Below are positions 41,731 to 50,891 of a stretch of DNA of 64,000 bases, in pieces (the stretch's first letter is position 1; each line of letters starts with the position of its first letter). The notes beneath the pieces were generated by a model that was given only the letters and a program-made list of their open reading frames with translations, searched no databases and was not told the origin of the DNA. A program made the position numbers and the translations under genes. The stretch comes from an uncultured Roseburia sp. (GTDB taxonomy: Bacteria > Bacillota > Clostridia > Lachnospirales > Lachnospiraceae), in assembly GCA_900542495.1 (NCBI GenBank), contig UQNW01000007.1, positions 62,001 to 126,000 on the forward strand, given 5' to 3'.

Positions 41731-44523
41731 TTACTCTGCCCAGACCGCCCTGCTTCCTTTATCTGTGCGGTTTACCACAAGTTTCCGGTCAATCTGTTCT
41801 TTTAACTCCGTCACATGGGAAATGATGCCGACCATGCGGCTGTCTCCGGCGAGGTTGTTCAGCACCTCGATTGCCTGCTGCCTTGACCGGGCATCCAGCG
41901 AGCCAAAACCTTCATCAATAAACATCATATCCGGGTGGATTGCCCCAGCGCTTCGTTCCACAATATCTGAAAGTCCCAGTGCCATTGCAAGCGCCGCCAG
42001 AAACGATTCCCCACCGGACAGCGTTTTCACATCCCGCTCGCTGTCTGTCACAAGGCTGTAAACAGAAAGGTCGAGTCCTTCATTCGTCTTTCTTCCTGTG
42101 TTCGCCTCTTCTTTTAACTTAAGGATAAACTGATGATTGCTCATCGTCAAGAGCCGCTTGTTCGCCTCATGGATAATCTGTTTAAAATACTGTCTCTGGA
42201 TATATGTCTCAAAATCAATCTTGGCAGAGCCGGAAAGCCGTCCATTTGCCGTTTTTGACAGACTTTTGATCACCTGATCTTCGTTTTCTAACTGCCTTCC
42301 TCTTTCCAGATAAACAGCACTGTTCTGCAGCACAGACTTGTCATTCTCATAAGCAGTGTGAAGATCGATATATCTTTTTTCTGCCTCTTTTAACGTCTGC
42401 TTTTCTGCCTTTAACTGCTCCTTTAGCTCAGTCGTATCTGTAAAAGTTTTTCCGCTGACCTGTTTTTCCAAAAGCTTCTGCTCACTCTGCTGTTTTAGGC
42501 ATTGTGTCTCGTACTCTTTTTCTTCCCGCTCTAATCTCAGTCTGCTGCGCTCCGGCAGGATTGCAAGATGATAGGCTTCCTCCGAGGCAAAACCGGATTT
42601 TTCCAGAATTTTTTGATATTCTTTCTCCGATTTTGCTGCTTCTTTCTGCGTTGATTTTTCGTTATCTTCCTCGGACAGTTTTTGTCCTTTTAATGTATTG
42701 ATTGCTTCTGACAGTTCCGTTACCTTCTGCCGTTTCTTTTCCATTTCACGCTCTGAAGCTTCGATCTTCTTCTGCATTGCGTCATACTGCTTTTTTGCCT
42801 CAGCAAGAGAAGGATACACAAGTTCGCCCTGAATCTTTTCTGCTGCCTTCTGCAGATTGGTGTATGTCTGTTCCGCTTCTTTTAGCTGCTGTTTTGCAAT
42901 GGTCTGTGCAAGAAGCAGATCTGCCTCCCCTTTTTCTACCTGCTGCGCAAGTTCCTGCTGTTTTGCCTTTTCTGATTCAAACGCAGTATGCGCCGTGTCA
43001 CGTTTTTCCTCCGCTGTCGTCCTCGCCTTTTTCGCCTGCTCTACCTCCTGCTCCGTTACCGCGTGGTCAGAGAGCTTCGCCGGGTTTGGATGAATGAGCG
43101 AACCACAAACCGGACAAGGGCAGTCCGCTTTCAGATTTTGTGCGAGTATTCCAGCCTGCTCCGTCAAAAAGATCTCATACATCTGCTCGTAATGCTTTGC
43201 AGCCTCCACCGCAGAAACGGAAGTTTTCTCCCACTTTTCCTTTGCCTTACATACGGCTGCTTCCTGCTGCTTTTGCTGCTCTTTTAACGCTGCGGTCTCC
43301 GCCTCTTTCTGCGCACAGGTCTGTTTACCGTTCTCTTTTAATTCTTCCCATGCAGATTTTGCCTGCTGTGCTTCCTGCAATGCATTTTGAAGTATCTCAT
43401 ACGACGGGAACGACTGCTCTAAGGTGAGCATTTTTTTCTGGGTATCCGATGTCTCTTTTTTCTGCTGCTCCTCTGCCTCCTGCAATTTCATCCGGAGTGT
43501 TTCTAACTTCTCCTGATCGCGAAGTAGTGTCTCTTCCATTCTGGCAATTGCCTGTGCCGACTGTCTGAGCGCCTGCTCCTGTCTGAGCTTCTGCTGCTCA
43601 ACTGCCAGCACTTTGTCTGCCTTCAACGCATCCTCAATCTGCTGTTTGCGGTCTTTGGATTCCGTCTGTCTGGCTTCTAACTCTTTTCCCCTCTGGCAGA
43701 TTTGTTCCAAGGAAACAAAAAGTTTGTTCACCTCGTCATACTTTGTGATTTTTTTATTGACTTCCTCCACATTCGCCCTGCGCAGATTCTGCTCTTTCTG
43801 CGCCTCTTTTACAAGTTCCTTCAGGCGTTCCACAAGTTCTTCCAGTGGCAGTTCTTCCTCCTCAAAAGGCGTGATGATCCTGCTTTTTTCCTGCTCAAGT
43901 GCCCTCTGGTTTTCCTGAATACGCTCGTCCATTTCCGACGATTTTCTCCGCAGGTTCTCCTGAATTTTCCAATAGATATCAGTTTTAAATAATCTGGAAA
44001 AAATCATTTTCCGCTCATCTGACTTTGTATACAAAAGCTTTAAAAAATCGCCCTGTGCGATCATGACGATCTGCGAAAACTGATCCGCAGTAAGTCCTAA
44101 AATCTCCACGATCTTGGCATCCGTGGCATTTTTCTTTTCCGGAAAAACCGTGCCGTCCGGCATGGTAAGCTCCACACTGTGCGCCACTTTCTGCTCTTTC
44201 ACTTTTCCATTTTTCAATGTTTTGGAAATCTTATAATCCGGGTTTCTGCGCACCCGGTAAGTCTGTCCCCGATAGGAAAATTCCAGTTCCACATACGTTT
44301 CCGTCTCCGGCAGCGCATACTGGCTTCGCATCATATTTCCATTTCGCTCGCCACCGCTTGTCTGATTATAAAGCGCATAGGTGATCGCGTCAAAAATGGT
44401 TGTTTTTCCTGCCCCGGTGTCTCCGGTGATCAGAAAGATTCCCTGCTGCTGCCCGGTAAAATCGATCACATTTTCCCCTGCATAGGAACCAAACGCCGAC
44501 ATGGTAAGCTTCAAAGGCTTCAT
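41731..44523 (-). CDS. sbcC: Exonuclease SbcCD, ATPase subunit SbcC
   Basis: The 930-residue SMC-like ATPase has Walker A GDTGAGKTTIFDAITYALY at the N-terminus, long Gln/Glu/Lys-rich coiled coils on both sides of a zinc hook (DCPCPVCGSLIHP, near residue 465), and a C-terminal signature/Walker B region (TLSGGESFLAALAMALGLSD, then MMFIDEGFGSLD). With SbcD it forms the Mre11-Rad50-type nuclease that opens DNA hairpins and processes double-strand ends. It overlaps sbcD by 4 bp (ATGA). Long palindromes of the kind present in this window are the classical substrate of this enzyme. Confidence 0.96.
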   Translation of the reverse strand: MKPLKLTMSAFGSYAGENVIDFTGQQQGIFLITGDTGAGKTTIFDAITYALYNQTSGGERNGNMMRSQYALPETETYVELEFSYRGQTYRVRRNPDYKISKTLKNGKVKEQKVAHSVELTMPDGTVFPEKKNATDAKIVEILGLTADQFSQIVMIAQGDFLKLLYTKSDERKMIFSRLFKTDIYWKIQENLRRKSSEMDERIQENQRALEQEKSRIITPFEEEELPLEELVERLKELVKEAQKEQNLRRANVEEVNKKITKYDEVNKLFVSLEQICQRGKELEARQTESKDRKQQIEDALKADKVLAVEQQKLRQEQALRQSAQAIARMEETLLRDQEKLETLRMKLQEAEEQQKKETSDTQKKMLTLEQSFPSYEILQNALQEAQQAKSAWEELKENGKQTCAQKEAETAALKEQQKQQEAAVCKAKEKWEKTSVSAVEAAKHYEQMYEIFLTEQAGILAQNLKADCPCPVCGSLIHPNPAKLSDHAVTEQEVEQAKKARTTAEEKRDTAHTAFESEKAKQQELAQQVEKGEADLLLAQTIAKQQLKEAEQTYTNLQKAAEKIQGELVYPSLAEAKKQYDAMQKKIEASEREMEKKRQKVTELSEAINTLKGQKLSEEDNEKSTQKEAAKSEKEYQKILEKSGFASEEAYHLAILPERSRLRLEREEKEYETQCLKQQSEQKLLEKQVSGKTFTDTTELKEQLKAEKQTLKEAEKRYIDLHTAYENDKSVLQNSAVYLERGRQLENEDQVIKSLSKTANGRLSGSAKIDFETYIQRQYFKQIIHEANKRLLTMSNHQFILKLKEEANTGRKTNEGLDLSVYSLVTDSERDVKTLSGGESFLAALAMALGLSDIVERSAGAIHPDMMFIDEGFGSLDARSRQQAIEVLNNLAGDSRMVGIISHVTELKEQIDRKLVVNRTDKGSRAVWAE

Positions 44524-45677
44524 TCTGTCACCTCCTTCTCTCCATTGATCACAGTGCGGATCATGCTGTCCTCGTCCTCTGTCATTGCCCGCCCGTTCAT
44601 CTCCTGAAAAAAGCTGACAAATGCGTCATAGGGATCTAAGCTCTCCACTTCCTCCTCAGAAAACTCTAAGATTTTTCTTGTCCGCTCATTGTCTATTTTA
44701 ATTTCTAAAATGTGATCGTAAATCTGTTCTAGCTTTTCTTTTGGCTGGTAAGCTTCCACCTCGTCGGTCAGTGTGATGCTCACATAATCATGAGAGTTTT
44801 CTTCTGTTGCAGCTGCTAAGATCTCCTCTAAATGTCCGGTCATTTTGCGCACCCTGCGCATTGGCGTAAGCGGCAGTTCTGTGATCTGCGGCTCGCTTCC
44901 TTTTTCCAAAAGTTCCACCATAGTCACTGTCTTTTCGTCGGAAGCCTCACTTACCGAATACTGTAATGGTGTTCCGCAGTAACGGTTCTGCCTACGCCCC
45001 ATTTTCTGTTTTCTGTGAATGTGTCCGAGCGCTGCATAATCAAACACTCCAAGCACTGCGCTATCCACATTTTCAATGCCGCCCACCATGCGGATCTCGG
45101 AATCGGAAGTTTCCGGTTCTTTTCCTGCGGCGGTGTAAAACTGGTGGCTTACGATAATGTTTCTCTTTGTGGTATCAAGGTTCTCCCGTTCTATGACAAG
45201 CCGCACTGCGTCATCATAAGTCGTGACATCCTCCGCGCCCAGATTCCGCACATAGGAAGGCTTCACAAAAGGCAGCAGATAGATGCAGGCCTCGCCATAT
45301 GAATCCGAAAGGCACACCTTTTTCAGATGTTCCTCAGGCGTGACCGGCGGCATGCCTGCGATCATCACCCTGTGCTTTGCCAGAATGTTGCTCGCAAAAT
45401 CAATTCGTTTCGCACTGTCGTGGTTTCCGGCAATGATACACACGGTCACTTCCGGTTTCAGATTATTCAATGCGGTGAGAAACTCATCAAAAACAGATAC
45501 CGCCTCTGCTGACGGCACCGGCGTATCGTAAATGTCACCGGCAATCAGAATTGCATCCGGCTTTTCACGCTCTGCCAATGCTGCAATTTTTTTTAAAATA
45601 TCCCGCTGCTCGGCGATCATATTATAATGATGTAACTGCTTTCCAATATGCAGGTCTGACAAATGAAAAAACTTCAT
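44520..45677 (-). CDS. sbcD: Exonuclease SbcCD, nuclease subunit SbcD
   Basis: The 385-residue protein has the calcineurin-like phosphoesterase motifs: HLSDLHIGKQL, AGDIYDTPVPS, IIAGNHDSAKR, VSHQFY and ALGHIHRKQ. A C-terminal region of about 110 residues caps the domain and binds SbcC. The start is the ATG giving MKFFHLSD after GAGGGAG; the longer frame to 45761 runs through the upstream terminator. It forms the nuclease complex with the overlapping sbcC. Confidence 0.95.
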   Translation of the reverse strand: MKFFHLSDLHIGKQLHHYNMIAEQRDILKKIAALAEREKPDAILIAGDIYDTPVPSAEAVSVFDEFLTALNNLKPEVTVCIIAGNHDSAKRIDFASNILAKHRVMIAGMPPVTPEEHLKKVCLSDSYGEACIYLLPFVKPSYVRNLGAEDVTTYDDAVRLVIERENLDTTKRNIIVSHQFYTAAGKEPETSDSEIRMVGGIENVDSAVLGVFDYAALGHIHRKQKMGRRQNRYCGTPLQYSVSEASDEKTVTMVELLEKGSEPQITELPLTPMRRVRKMTGHLEEILAAATEENSHDYVSITLTDEVEAYQPKEKLEQIYDHILEIKIDNERTRKILEFSEEEVESLDPYDAFVSFFQEMNGRAMTEDEDSMIRTVINGEKEVTE

Positions 45678-45749
45678 GCGCGCTCCCTCTTTTCTATATG
45701 ATGTATGATTGTCGATTACGAACCTTAAATTCAGGTCGTTGGAATATAT

Positions 45750-45793
45750 AAAAAGCCACAACAGACAAACATTTTTCGGTCGTCTGCTATGGC
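45750..45793 (-). terminator. Rho-independent terminator after the sufC-sufB pair
   Basis: On the minus strand GCCATAGCAGAC pairs with GTCTGTTGTGGC and is followed by TTTTTA. It separates the suf genes from sbcD. Confidence 0.8.
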
Positions 45794-45799
45794 AGTCTG

Positions 45800-46717
45800 T
45801 TATTTTAAAAATCCGTTGATGATTTGCTCCTCGGCTTCTTTTTCCGTAAGTCCAAGTGTCATAAGTTTGATTAACTGCTCACCTGCAATCTTGCCTATGG
45901 CTGCCTCATGAATGAGATTCGCATCAATATTATTCGCGGTAAGCTGCGGGCTTGCTGTCACACAGCCATGATCCATAATAATAGCGTCACATTCACTGTG
46001 TCCCGCACAGGCAGCGTTTCCATTCATAATGGAGAAAAACTCCTGTTTAGATTCGCCCTTTGCGACAGAACGTGAAACCAGATTGCAGCTACAGTCTTTA
46101 CCATTCATATCAATTGCAAAATCTGTTTTGGCATACTGTTTTCCGTGCGTCATGATCTTCTCATGCACTTCTAAAGAAGCTCCGTCCGCAAGATCGCCCT
46201 TAGTGATACGGACTGTCGAATCGATTCCCTTGATCTGGGTTGTCTCCATTTCCATATGGGCGCCTTCTTTTAAATGCACAATGGTCTGTGGATTCATAAT
46301 GTTCTCACCATTTCCGTCGCCTTCGCCATAATGACGCTCAATGTATTTTACTTTTGCATTTTTCTCTAAATAAAAGGTATGGATTCCCTCATGCTTTGAA
46401 GTGTCGACTCCGCAGTTGTGGATTCCGCATCCTGCAACGATTGTGACATCTGCGCCCTCGCCAATATAAAAGTCATTGTATACACATTCCTGAAATCCAC
46501 TTTCACTTAAGACAACCGGAATATGAACGCTCTCATTGACCGTTCCCGGTTTGATGATGATGTCGATTCCGTCCTTGTCCTCTTTTGAGACAATATCAAT
46601 ATTGGCAGTGGTGTTTCGTGCCGCTTTTTTCCCATTGGCGCGGATATTGTATGCTCCCTCCGGAATCTCATGCAGTCCAGCCACCTGCTCTAATAAATTT
46701 TTCTGTACTAAATCCAT
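45800..46717 (-). CDS. sufB: SufB/SufD-family Fe-S assembly protein, short form (SmsB-like)
   Basis: The 305-residue protein has the right-handed beta-helix core of SufB/SufD (NESVHIPVVLSESGFQECVY, then VTIVAGCGIHNCGVDTSKHE) and the conserved C-terminal helical end (LIHEAAIGKIAGEQLIKLMT, then GLTEKEAEEQIINGFL). It is much shorter than SufB (about 465 residues) because the N-terminal domain is missing. Together with the adjacent SufC ATPase it matches the minimal two-gene SUF-like form described as SmsCB. No sufS, sufU or sufD is beside it. It is encoded 90 bp after sufC on the same strand. Confidence 0.88.
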   Translation of the reverse strand: MDLVQKNLLEQVAGLHEIPEGAYNIRANGKKAARNTTANIDIVSKEDKDGIDIIIKPGTVNESVHIPVVLSESGFQECVYNDFYIGEGADVTIVAGCGIHNCGVDTSKHEGIHTFYLEKNAKVKYIERHYGEGDGNGENIMNPQTIVHLKEGAHMEMETTQIKGIDSTVRITKGDLADGASLEVHEKIMTHGKQYAKTDFAIDMNGKDCSCNLVSRSVAKGESKQEFFSIMNGNAACAGHSECDAIIMDHGCVTASPQLTANNIDANLIHEAAIGKIAGEQLIKLMTLGLTEKEAEEQIINGFLK

Positions 46718-46806
46718 GTTTCTTCCTCATTTTCCTGCTGCCTGTTTACAGCTTCCATTCTTTAAAAACATTTTATTACAAATGTAATTCGTTGTTATGA
46801 TATAAC

Positions 46807-47529
46807 TTATGCTTTATCGATCAGAGTCTGACAAGTCTGTGCCGTGTTCAAAAGTTCCGGCAGCACTTCCTCTTTTGTTCCGACCTTGCGCACCTGTCCG
46901 TCTGCGATCACAATAATCTTGTCCGCAATGTCAAGAATACGCTCCTGATGAGAAATGATCAGGATTGTTCCGTTGATCTCGTCTCTCATTTTTTCAAACA
47001 CTTTGATCAGGCTGTTAAAACTCCAAAGGTCGATTCCTGCCTCCGGCTCATCAAAAATGGAAAGTTTTGTTCCTCTCGCTGTGATCATAGCGATCTCGAT
47101 ACGCTTCAACTCACCACCGGAAAGGCTTCCGTTGATCTCACGGTCAATGTATTCTCTTGCGCAAAGACCTACCTCTGATAAAATATCACAGATCTCATTG
47201 ACACTCATCTCCTTGCCGGCTGCGATCGTAATAAGATCTTTTACCGTCAGTCCCTTGAAATGAACCGGCTGCTGAAATGCGAAACTGATTCCTTTTTTTG
47301 CACGCTCTGTGATATCCAGATCCGTGATGTCCTCTCCGTCTAACAGGATCTGTCCGCTTGTCGGCCGGATAATTCCTGCGATCATCTTGGCAAGTGTTGA
47401 TTTTCCGCCGCCGTTTGGTCCGGTGATCGCCACGAAATGATCGTCGATCGTAACACTGACATTTTTCAAAATCTCTTTATTCTCGTTATTATCATCTACT
47501 TCATAGGTGATGTTTTTTAACTCTAACAT
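46807..47529 (-). CDS. sufC: Fe-S assembly ATPase SufC (SmsC-like)
   Basis: The 240-residue ABC-type ATPase has Walker A GPNGGGKSTLAKMIAG, signature GSLSGGELKRIEIA, Walker B LSIFDEPEAGIDLW and the switch histidine ISHQER. The DEPEAGIDLWSF segment is characteristic of SufC. It energises Fe-S assembly on its SufB-like partner, encoded downstream. It starts after GGAGG. An inverted repeat AAAGTAATC/GATTACTTT (about 47570-47590) overlaps the end of the preceding gene. Confidence 0.92.
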   Translation of the reverse strand: MLELKNITYEVDDNNENKEILKNVSVTIDDHFVAITGPNGGGKSTLAKMIAGIIRPTSGQILLDGEDITDLDITERAKKGISFAFQQPVHFKGLTVKDLITIAAGKEMSVNEICDILSEVGLCAREYIDREINGSLSGGELKRIEIAMITARGTKLSIFDEPEAGIDLWSFNSLIKVFEKMRDEINGTILIISHQERILDIADKIIVIADGQVRKVGTKEEVLPELLNTAQTCQTLIDKA

Positions 47530-47584
47530 AATTCCTCCACTGCGCAGCTATACGCCACAGTATTTTTTGCAAAGTAATCTGCGA

Positions 47585-48082
47585 TTACTTTATCACGCTT
47601 CTCGGATATTTTACCATAATGGCATCCAACATATCCTCGTCAGGCTCAAATTCGTATCTTGTAATTCCATTCTCGCCCTTGCAGACAGCTTCATAAACCT
47701 TTGCATCTGCATCGCCGGATGCAATATTCTTATAGGCAACCGATTTATCGTTTTCATATTTGTAAATGCTGCGGTCCCCTTTCGGTGCGATCGTCAGTAC
47801 ATCTTCCATACTAAGATAGGCAATTTTCTTTCTCTTGCATTTGTTCTTGATCTTTGCAAACTTTAAATCCCCATCATAATATGTATATTCGTATTCCACT
47901 TCACTGCGAAATGCGAACAGATACCAGATTACTCCAAATAAAATGGTTGGCACCAGAAAAATAATCGGTGTCACAAACATACAGCAAACTAAACTAAGAC
48001 AAGTCAGCGCAAAGAAAATGATCATCCCTGCTTTATGTCCACTGGTAGTTTTTTTCGGAACAATAACTAATTTTTCCTGCAT
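47585..48082 (-). CDS. DUF6106 family two-helix membrane protein
   Basis: The 165-residue protein has two adjacent membrane helices (about residues 18-60: MIIFFALTCLSLVCCMFV, IIFLVPTILFGVIWYLF) followed by a soluble beta-rich domain (EYEYTYYDGDLKFAKIKNKC, KRKKIAYLSMEDVLTIAPKG). It resembles DUF6106 proteins of Lachnospiraceae, which are uncharacterised and look like bacterial PH-type membrane-attached domains. The start was set at the ATG with GGAGGAAA. The leader contains an inverted repeat GGTCACTG/CAGTGACC (48114-48142). It may share a transcript with sufCB. Confidence 0.75.
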   Translation of the reverse strand: MQEKLVIVPKKTTSGHKAGMIIFFALTCLSLVCCMFVTPIIFLVPTILFGVIWYLFAFRSEVEYEYTYYDGDLKFAKIKNKCKRKKIAYLSMEDVLTIAPKGDRSIYKYENDKSVAYKNIASGDADAKVYEAVCKGENGITRYEFEPDEDMLDAIMVKYPRSVIK

Positions 48083-48248
48083 AATAAATTTCCTCCAAAC
48101 CAAAGCTTTGAACGGTCACTGCTATACTTCGTTTCAGTGACCCGTAACATTCATTATATATGATTTTTTTTGTCTATACAACTTCATTTTTATCATGTAA
48201 AATAAGTTTATAAAAATTTTCGCATTTTTTCGTTTAGGAGGAACTCAA

Positions 48249-50270
48249 ATGATCACATATCAGTATACCCAAAAAGACTGGGAAACATTCCGCGAAGGGA
48301 TCAGGCGCGAATGGGCGCTCACAAACGGCATTGGCGGATACGCCGGAAGCTCCCTGATCGGCGCGCACAGCCGCACGCATCAGGGCTATCTTATTGCAAG
48401 CCTTCATGCGCCGATCGAACGCTATCTCGTTTTTTCCAAGATCAATGAAGCTGTCGTGGCAAATGGCAAAAAAATATCCTTCGAAACCTCACAGCATCTC
48501 ACTTCCGGGAAAACCGCCTATACAGAGGGTCAGAAATATCTTACCGATTTTTCTTACGACGGAAGCGTGCACTACCGCTATCAGGCAGACGATTTTTCTT
48601 TTCAGAAACATATCACTTTGAAAAGAAAGGAAAATGTCTGTGCCGTCGCTTATGAGCTGAACGCCGGAAACAGTGACTGTACTTTTACCCTGACTCCGCT
48701 TTTTAACTACCGCGAGCACAGCGAGAGCAGCACCCCTGACACACTGCATTTTGACACATTTGCGGAGAAAAACACATTTTATCTTGTCCCGGAAAAAAAT
48801 AAGGACATTGCCATTCGTTTTCAGGTGAGTGAGGGAACTTTCTCGAAGCGCGAAATGGTTTTCGATACGGATATGCAGCTACAGATCGAGGTAGACCTGG
48901 AGACCGCCGGACTTGACAGCCATTACTGCCCGGTTGATCTTACCGTCACCGTTCCCGCAAACACCACGAAACGGCTTTCTGTCTTATGCAGTATCGGTGT
49001 TGTTACGGAACGCCCTGACAATATTTCCTCTGAGGAAGCCTTTGCTATTTTAGAGGAAAATGCTGCTTACCACGAAAACCTTTTTAAAAATGCCGGATAT
49101 CAGGATTCCTTTGCGAATCAGCTTGTCCTCGCCAGCGACCAGTTTCTGACTTACCGCGAATCCACGAAAATGATGACGGTTCTCGCCGGACTTCCGTGGT
49201 TTACCGACTGGGGCAGGGACACTATGATTGCTTTTACCGGGCTGACGCTGTGCACGAAGCGTTTTAAAGAAGCGGAAGAAATCCTTCTGACTTTTGCAAA
49301 ATACATTCATCACGGGATCGTACCGAATATGTTCCCGGATGACAATATGCCGCCACTTTACAATACCGTGGACGCCTCCCTCTGGTATTTTTACGCAGTA
49401 TATCAGTACCTGAATTACAATCCGTGCAAGGAGGCTGAATCTTTTGTAAAAGAACAGATTTTTCCTCATTTAAAAGAGATCATCGCTGCTTATGAAAACG
49501 GCACTGACTTTAGCATTTATATGGAAGATGACGGACTGATCCATGCCGGCAGCGGCTTAGACCAGATTACGTGGATGGACGTCCGCGTCGGCGACTGGGT
49601 TGCAACGCCGCGTCACGGAAAACCGGTAGAGATCAATGCACTCTGGTATAACGCCTTAAAAATTATGGAATCTCTTTGTGAAAAATTTGGCGAAGATGCT
49701 TCTGCTTATGAAAGCCGCGCCGCACAGGTAAAAGATTCTTTCAACCAGAAATTCTGGGATGCCTCCCACCAGTGTCTTTTCGACGTTGTAGACGGTGACG
49801 AGCCGGATGACCACATCCGACCAAACCAGATTTATGCGGTATCCCTTCCATTTTCCCTGCTCTCTGAGGATCAGGAGAAAGCGGTCGTCTCCCTTGTGGA
49901 AAAAGAATTGTTTGTTGGCTGCGGACTGCGCTCCCTCTCCCCTGATCACCCGGATTATCACGGAATTTACTGCGGTGCGCTCGCAAAAAGAGATGCCGCT
50001 TATCACCAGGGAACCGCCTGGGGATTTTTGCTCGGAGGATTTTTCAGTGCCTATATGAAGGTGAACCACTATTCTGCCGAGGCTGCTGCAAATGCACTTT
50101 CTATGTTAGAGCCTGTTCGAAAACACCTCACGGACTCCGGCTGTATCGGTTCTATCTCCGAGATTTTTGACGGAAATGCACCTCATAATCCTCGCGGCTG
50201 CTATGCACAGGCATGGAGTGTCGGCGAGGTGCTGCGCTGCTACTGCGAAGATATTCTGCCGTATTTGTAA
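48249..50270 (+). CDS. Glycogen debranching enzyme (amylo-alpha-1,6-glucosidase, GH133 type)
   Basis: The 673-residue protein has the N-terminal beta-sandwich domain of archaeal/bacterial debranching enzymes (EWALTNGIGGYAGSSLIGAH, residues 20-40, and the HQGYLIASL segment). The C-terminal (alpha/alpha)6 barrel follows (LPWFTDWGRDTMIAFTGLTL near residue 315, NTVDASLWYFYAVY, QITWMDVRVGDWVATPRHGK, YAQAWSVGEVLR at the end). It removes alpha-1,6 branch points of glycogen or similar storage glucans in the cytoplasm. It starts after TAGGAGGA. It is monocistronic and followed by an 11-bp near-perfect hairpin at 50294-50321 that lacks a U-run. Confidence 0.9.
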   Translation: MITYQYTQKDWETFREGIRREWALTNGIGGYAGSSLIGAHSRTHQGYLIASLHAPIERYLVFSKINEAVVANGKKISFETSQHLTSGKTAYTEGQKYLTDFSYDGSVHYRYQADDFSFQKHITLKRKENVCAVAYELNAGNSDCTFTLTPLFNYREHSESSTPDTLHFDTFAEKNTFYLVPEKNKDIAIRFQVSEGTFSKREMVFDTDMQLQIEVDLETAGLDSHYCPVDLTVTVPANTTKRLSVLCSIGVVTERPDNISSEEAFAILEENAAYHENLFKNAGYQDSFANQLVLASDQFLTYRESTKMMTVLAGLPWFTDWGRDTMIAFTGLTLCTKRFKEAEEILLTFAKYIHHGIVPNMFPDDNMPPLYNTVDASLWYFYAVYQYLNYNPCKEAESFVKEQIFPHLKEIIAAYENGTDFSIYMEDDGLIHAGSGLDQITWMDVRVGDWVATPRHGKPVEINALWYNALKIMESLCEKFGEDASAYESRAAQVKDSFNQKFWDASHQCLFDVVDGDEPDDHIRPNQIYAVSLPFSLLSEDQEKAVVSLVEKELFVGCGLRSLSPDHPDYHGIYCGALAKRDAAYHQGTAWGFLLGGFFSAYMKVNHYSAEAAANALSMLEPVRKHLTDSGCIGSISEIFDGNAPHNPRGCYAQAWSVGEVLRCYCEDILPYL

Positions 50271-50293
50271 AAGTAATGGAGACTATTTAGACA

Positions 50294-50321
50294 GTACCTG
50301 GGCACTCCGCTGCTCAGGTAC
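50294..50321. repeat. Short palindrome after the debranching enzyme gene
   Basis: GTACCTGGGC and GCTCAGGTAC form an 11-bp stem with one mismatch around an 8-nt loop. It is not followed by a T-run, so it is not a typical terminator. Confidence 0.5.
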
Positions 50322-50397
50322 ATGCTAATATAATTCAGGTGCGAACATACTCCTTTACTTTTCTGCAAATTGTCTTTTCGCAAATTTCATTTTTTTC

Positions 50398-50426
50398 TTG
50401 ACAATAAAGGTTCGTTCCTTTAAAAT
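50398..50426 (+). promoter_or_regulatory. Promoter of the tRNA-Phe/tRNA-Gly unit
   Basis: TTGACA (50398-50403) and TAAAAT (50421-50426) are separated by 17 nt, about 22 nt before the first tRNA. Confidence 0.8.
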
Positions 50427-50447
50427 AAACTTTGTTGTGAGCAACAA

Positions 50448-50520
50448 GCCCAGTTAGCTCAGTTGGTAGAGCAAAGGACTGAAAATCCTTGTGTCTCTGG
50501 TTCGATTCCGGAACTGGGCA
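50448..50520 (+). tRNA. tRNA-Phe (anticodon GAA)
   Basis: The 73-nt cloverleaf has acceptor arms GCCCAGT/ACTGGGC, D-arm GCTCAGTTGGTAGAGC, anticodon GAA at 50481-50483 in the loop CTGAAAA, and T-arm with GGTTCGATTCC. The discriminator base is A and CCA is not encoded. Confidence 0.97.
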
Positions 50521-50524
50521 TTAT

Positions 50525-50595
50525 GCGGGTGTAGTTCAATGGTAGAACACCAGCCTTCCAAGCTGGATACGTGGGTTCGATTCCCATCACCCGCT
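50525..50595 (+). tRNA. tRNA-Gly (anticodon TCC)
   Basis: The 71-nt cloverleaf has acceptor arms GCGGGTG/CACCCGC, D-arm GTTCAATGGTAGAAC, anticodon TCC at 50557-50559 in the loop CTTCCAA, and T-arm GTGGGTTCGATTCCCAT. CCA is not encoded, and a T-run follows directly. Partial copies of its 3' end lie just downstream. Confidence 0.97.
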
Positions 50596-50721
50596 TTTTT
50601 TGTTGCTTATTTTCAATCTATGATGGTGATGTGAATCGAACCTGCGGTTCGGTCTCCGCTCCGCTTCGGTCGATGCTAAGCAGGTGCCACTGGCACCTAG
50701 CACCCCATCACCCGCTTTTTT
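50583..50721. repeat. Partial copies of the tRNA-Gly 3' end (direct and inverted)
   Basis: CCCATCACCCGCTTTTTT at the end of tRNA-Gly (50583-50600) recurs exactly at 50704-50721. Between them, 50625-50642 is the reverse complement of the T-arm and acceptor segment (GGTTCGATTCACATCACC, one mismatch). The rest of the interval encodes no recognisable gene. Confidence 0.75.
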
Positions 50722-50730
50722 CTTTTTATG

Positions 50731-50769
50731 AGGAAACCTTGAAAAATCAATGGTTTCCTTATTTTTTTG
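50731..50769 (+). terminator. Rho-independent terminator of the tRNA unit
   Basis: GGAAACC and GGTTTCC form a stem with an AT-rich loop, followed by TTATTTTTTT. Confidence 0.8.
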
Positions 50770-50785
50770 CTATCGTAATTTTTCA

Positions 50786-50815
50786 CAAAAAAACAAGTGT
50801 GAAAAATCACACTTG
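50786..50815 (-). terminator. Rho-independent terminator of the 50892-51533 gene
   Basis: A perfect 9-bp stem CAAGTGTGA/TCACACTTG with a short A-rich loop is followed on the minus strand by a run of seven T. Confidence 0.85.
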
Positions 50816-50891
50816 CGTAGGTTAGCTACAATATTTATTTTGTATTTTCCATATTATTCAAAGCGTATTCTATGCATTGAATGACTACTTT

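Noticed and set aside
50571..50825. 84-codon open frame starting inside tRNA-Gly
   Set aside because: It runs through the tRNA, the repeat copies and two terminators; it is not a plausible gene.
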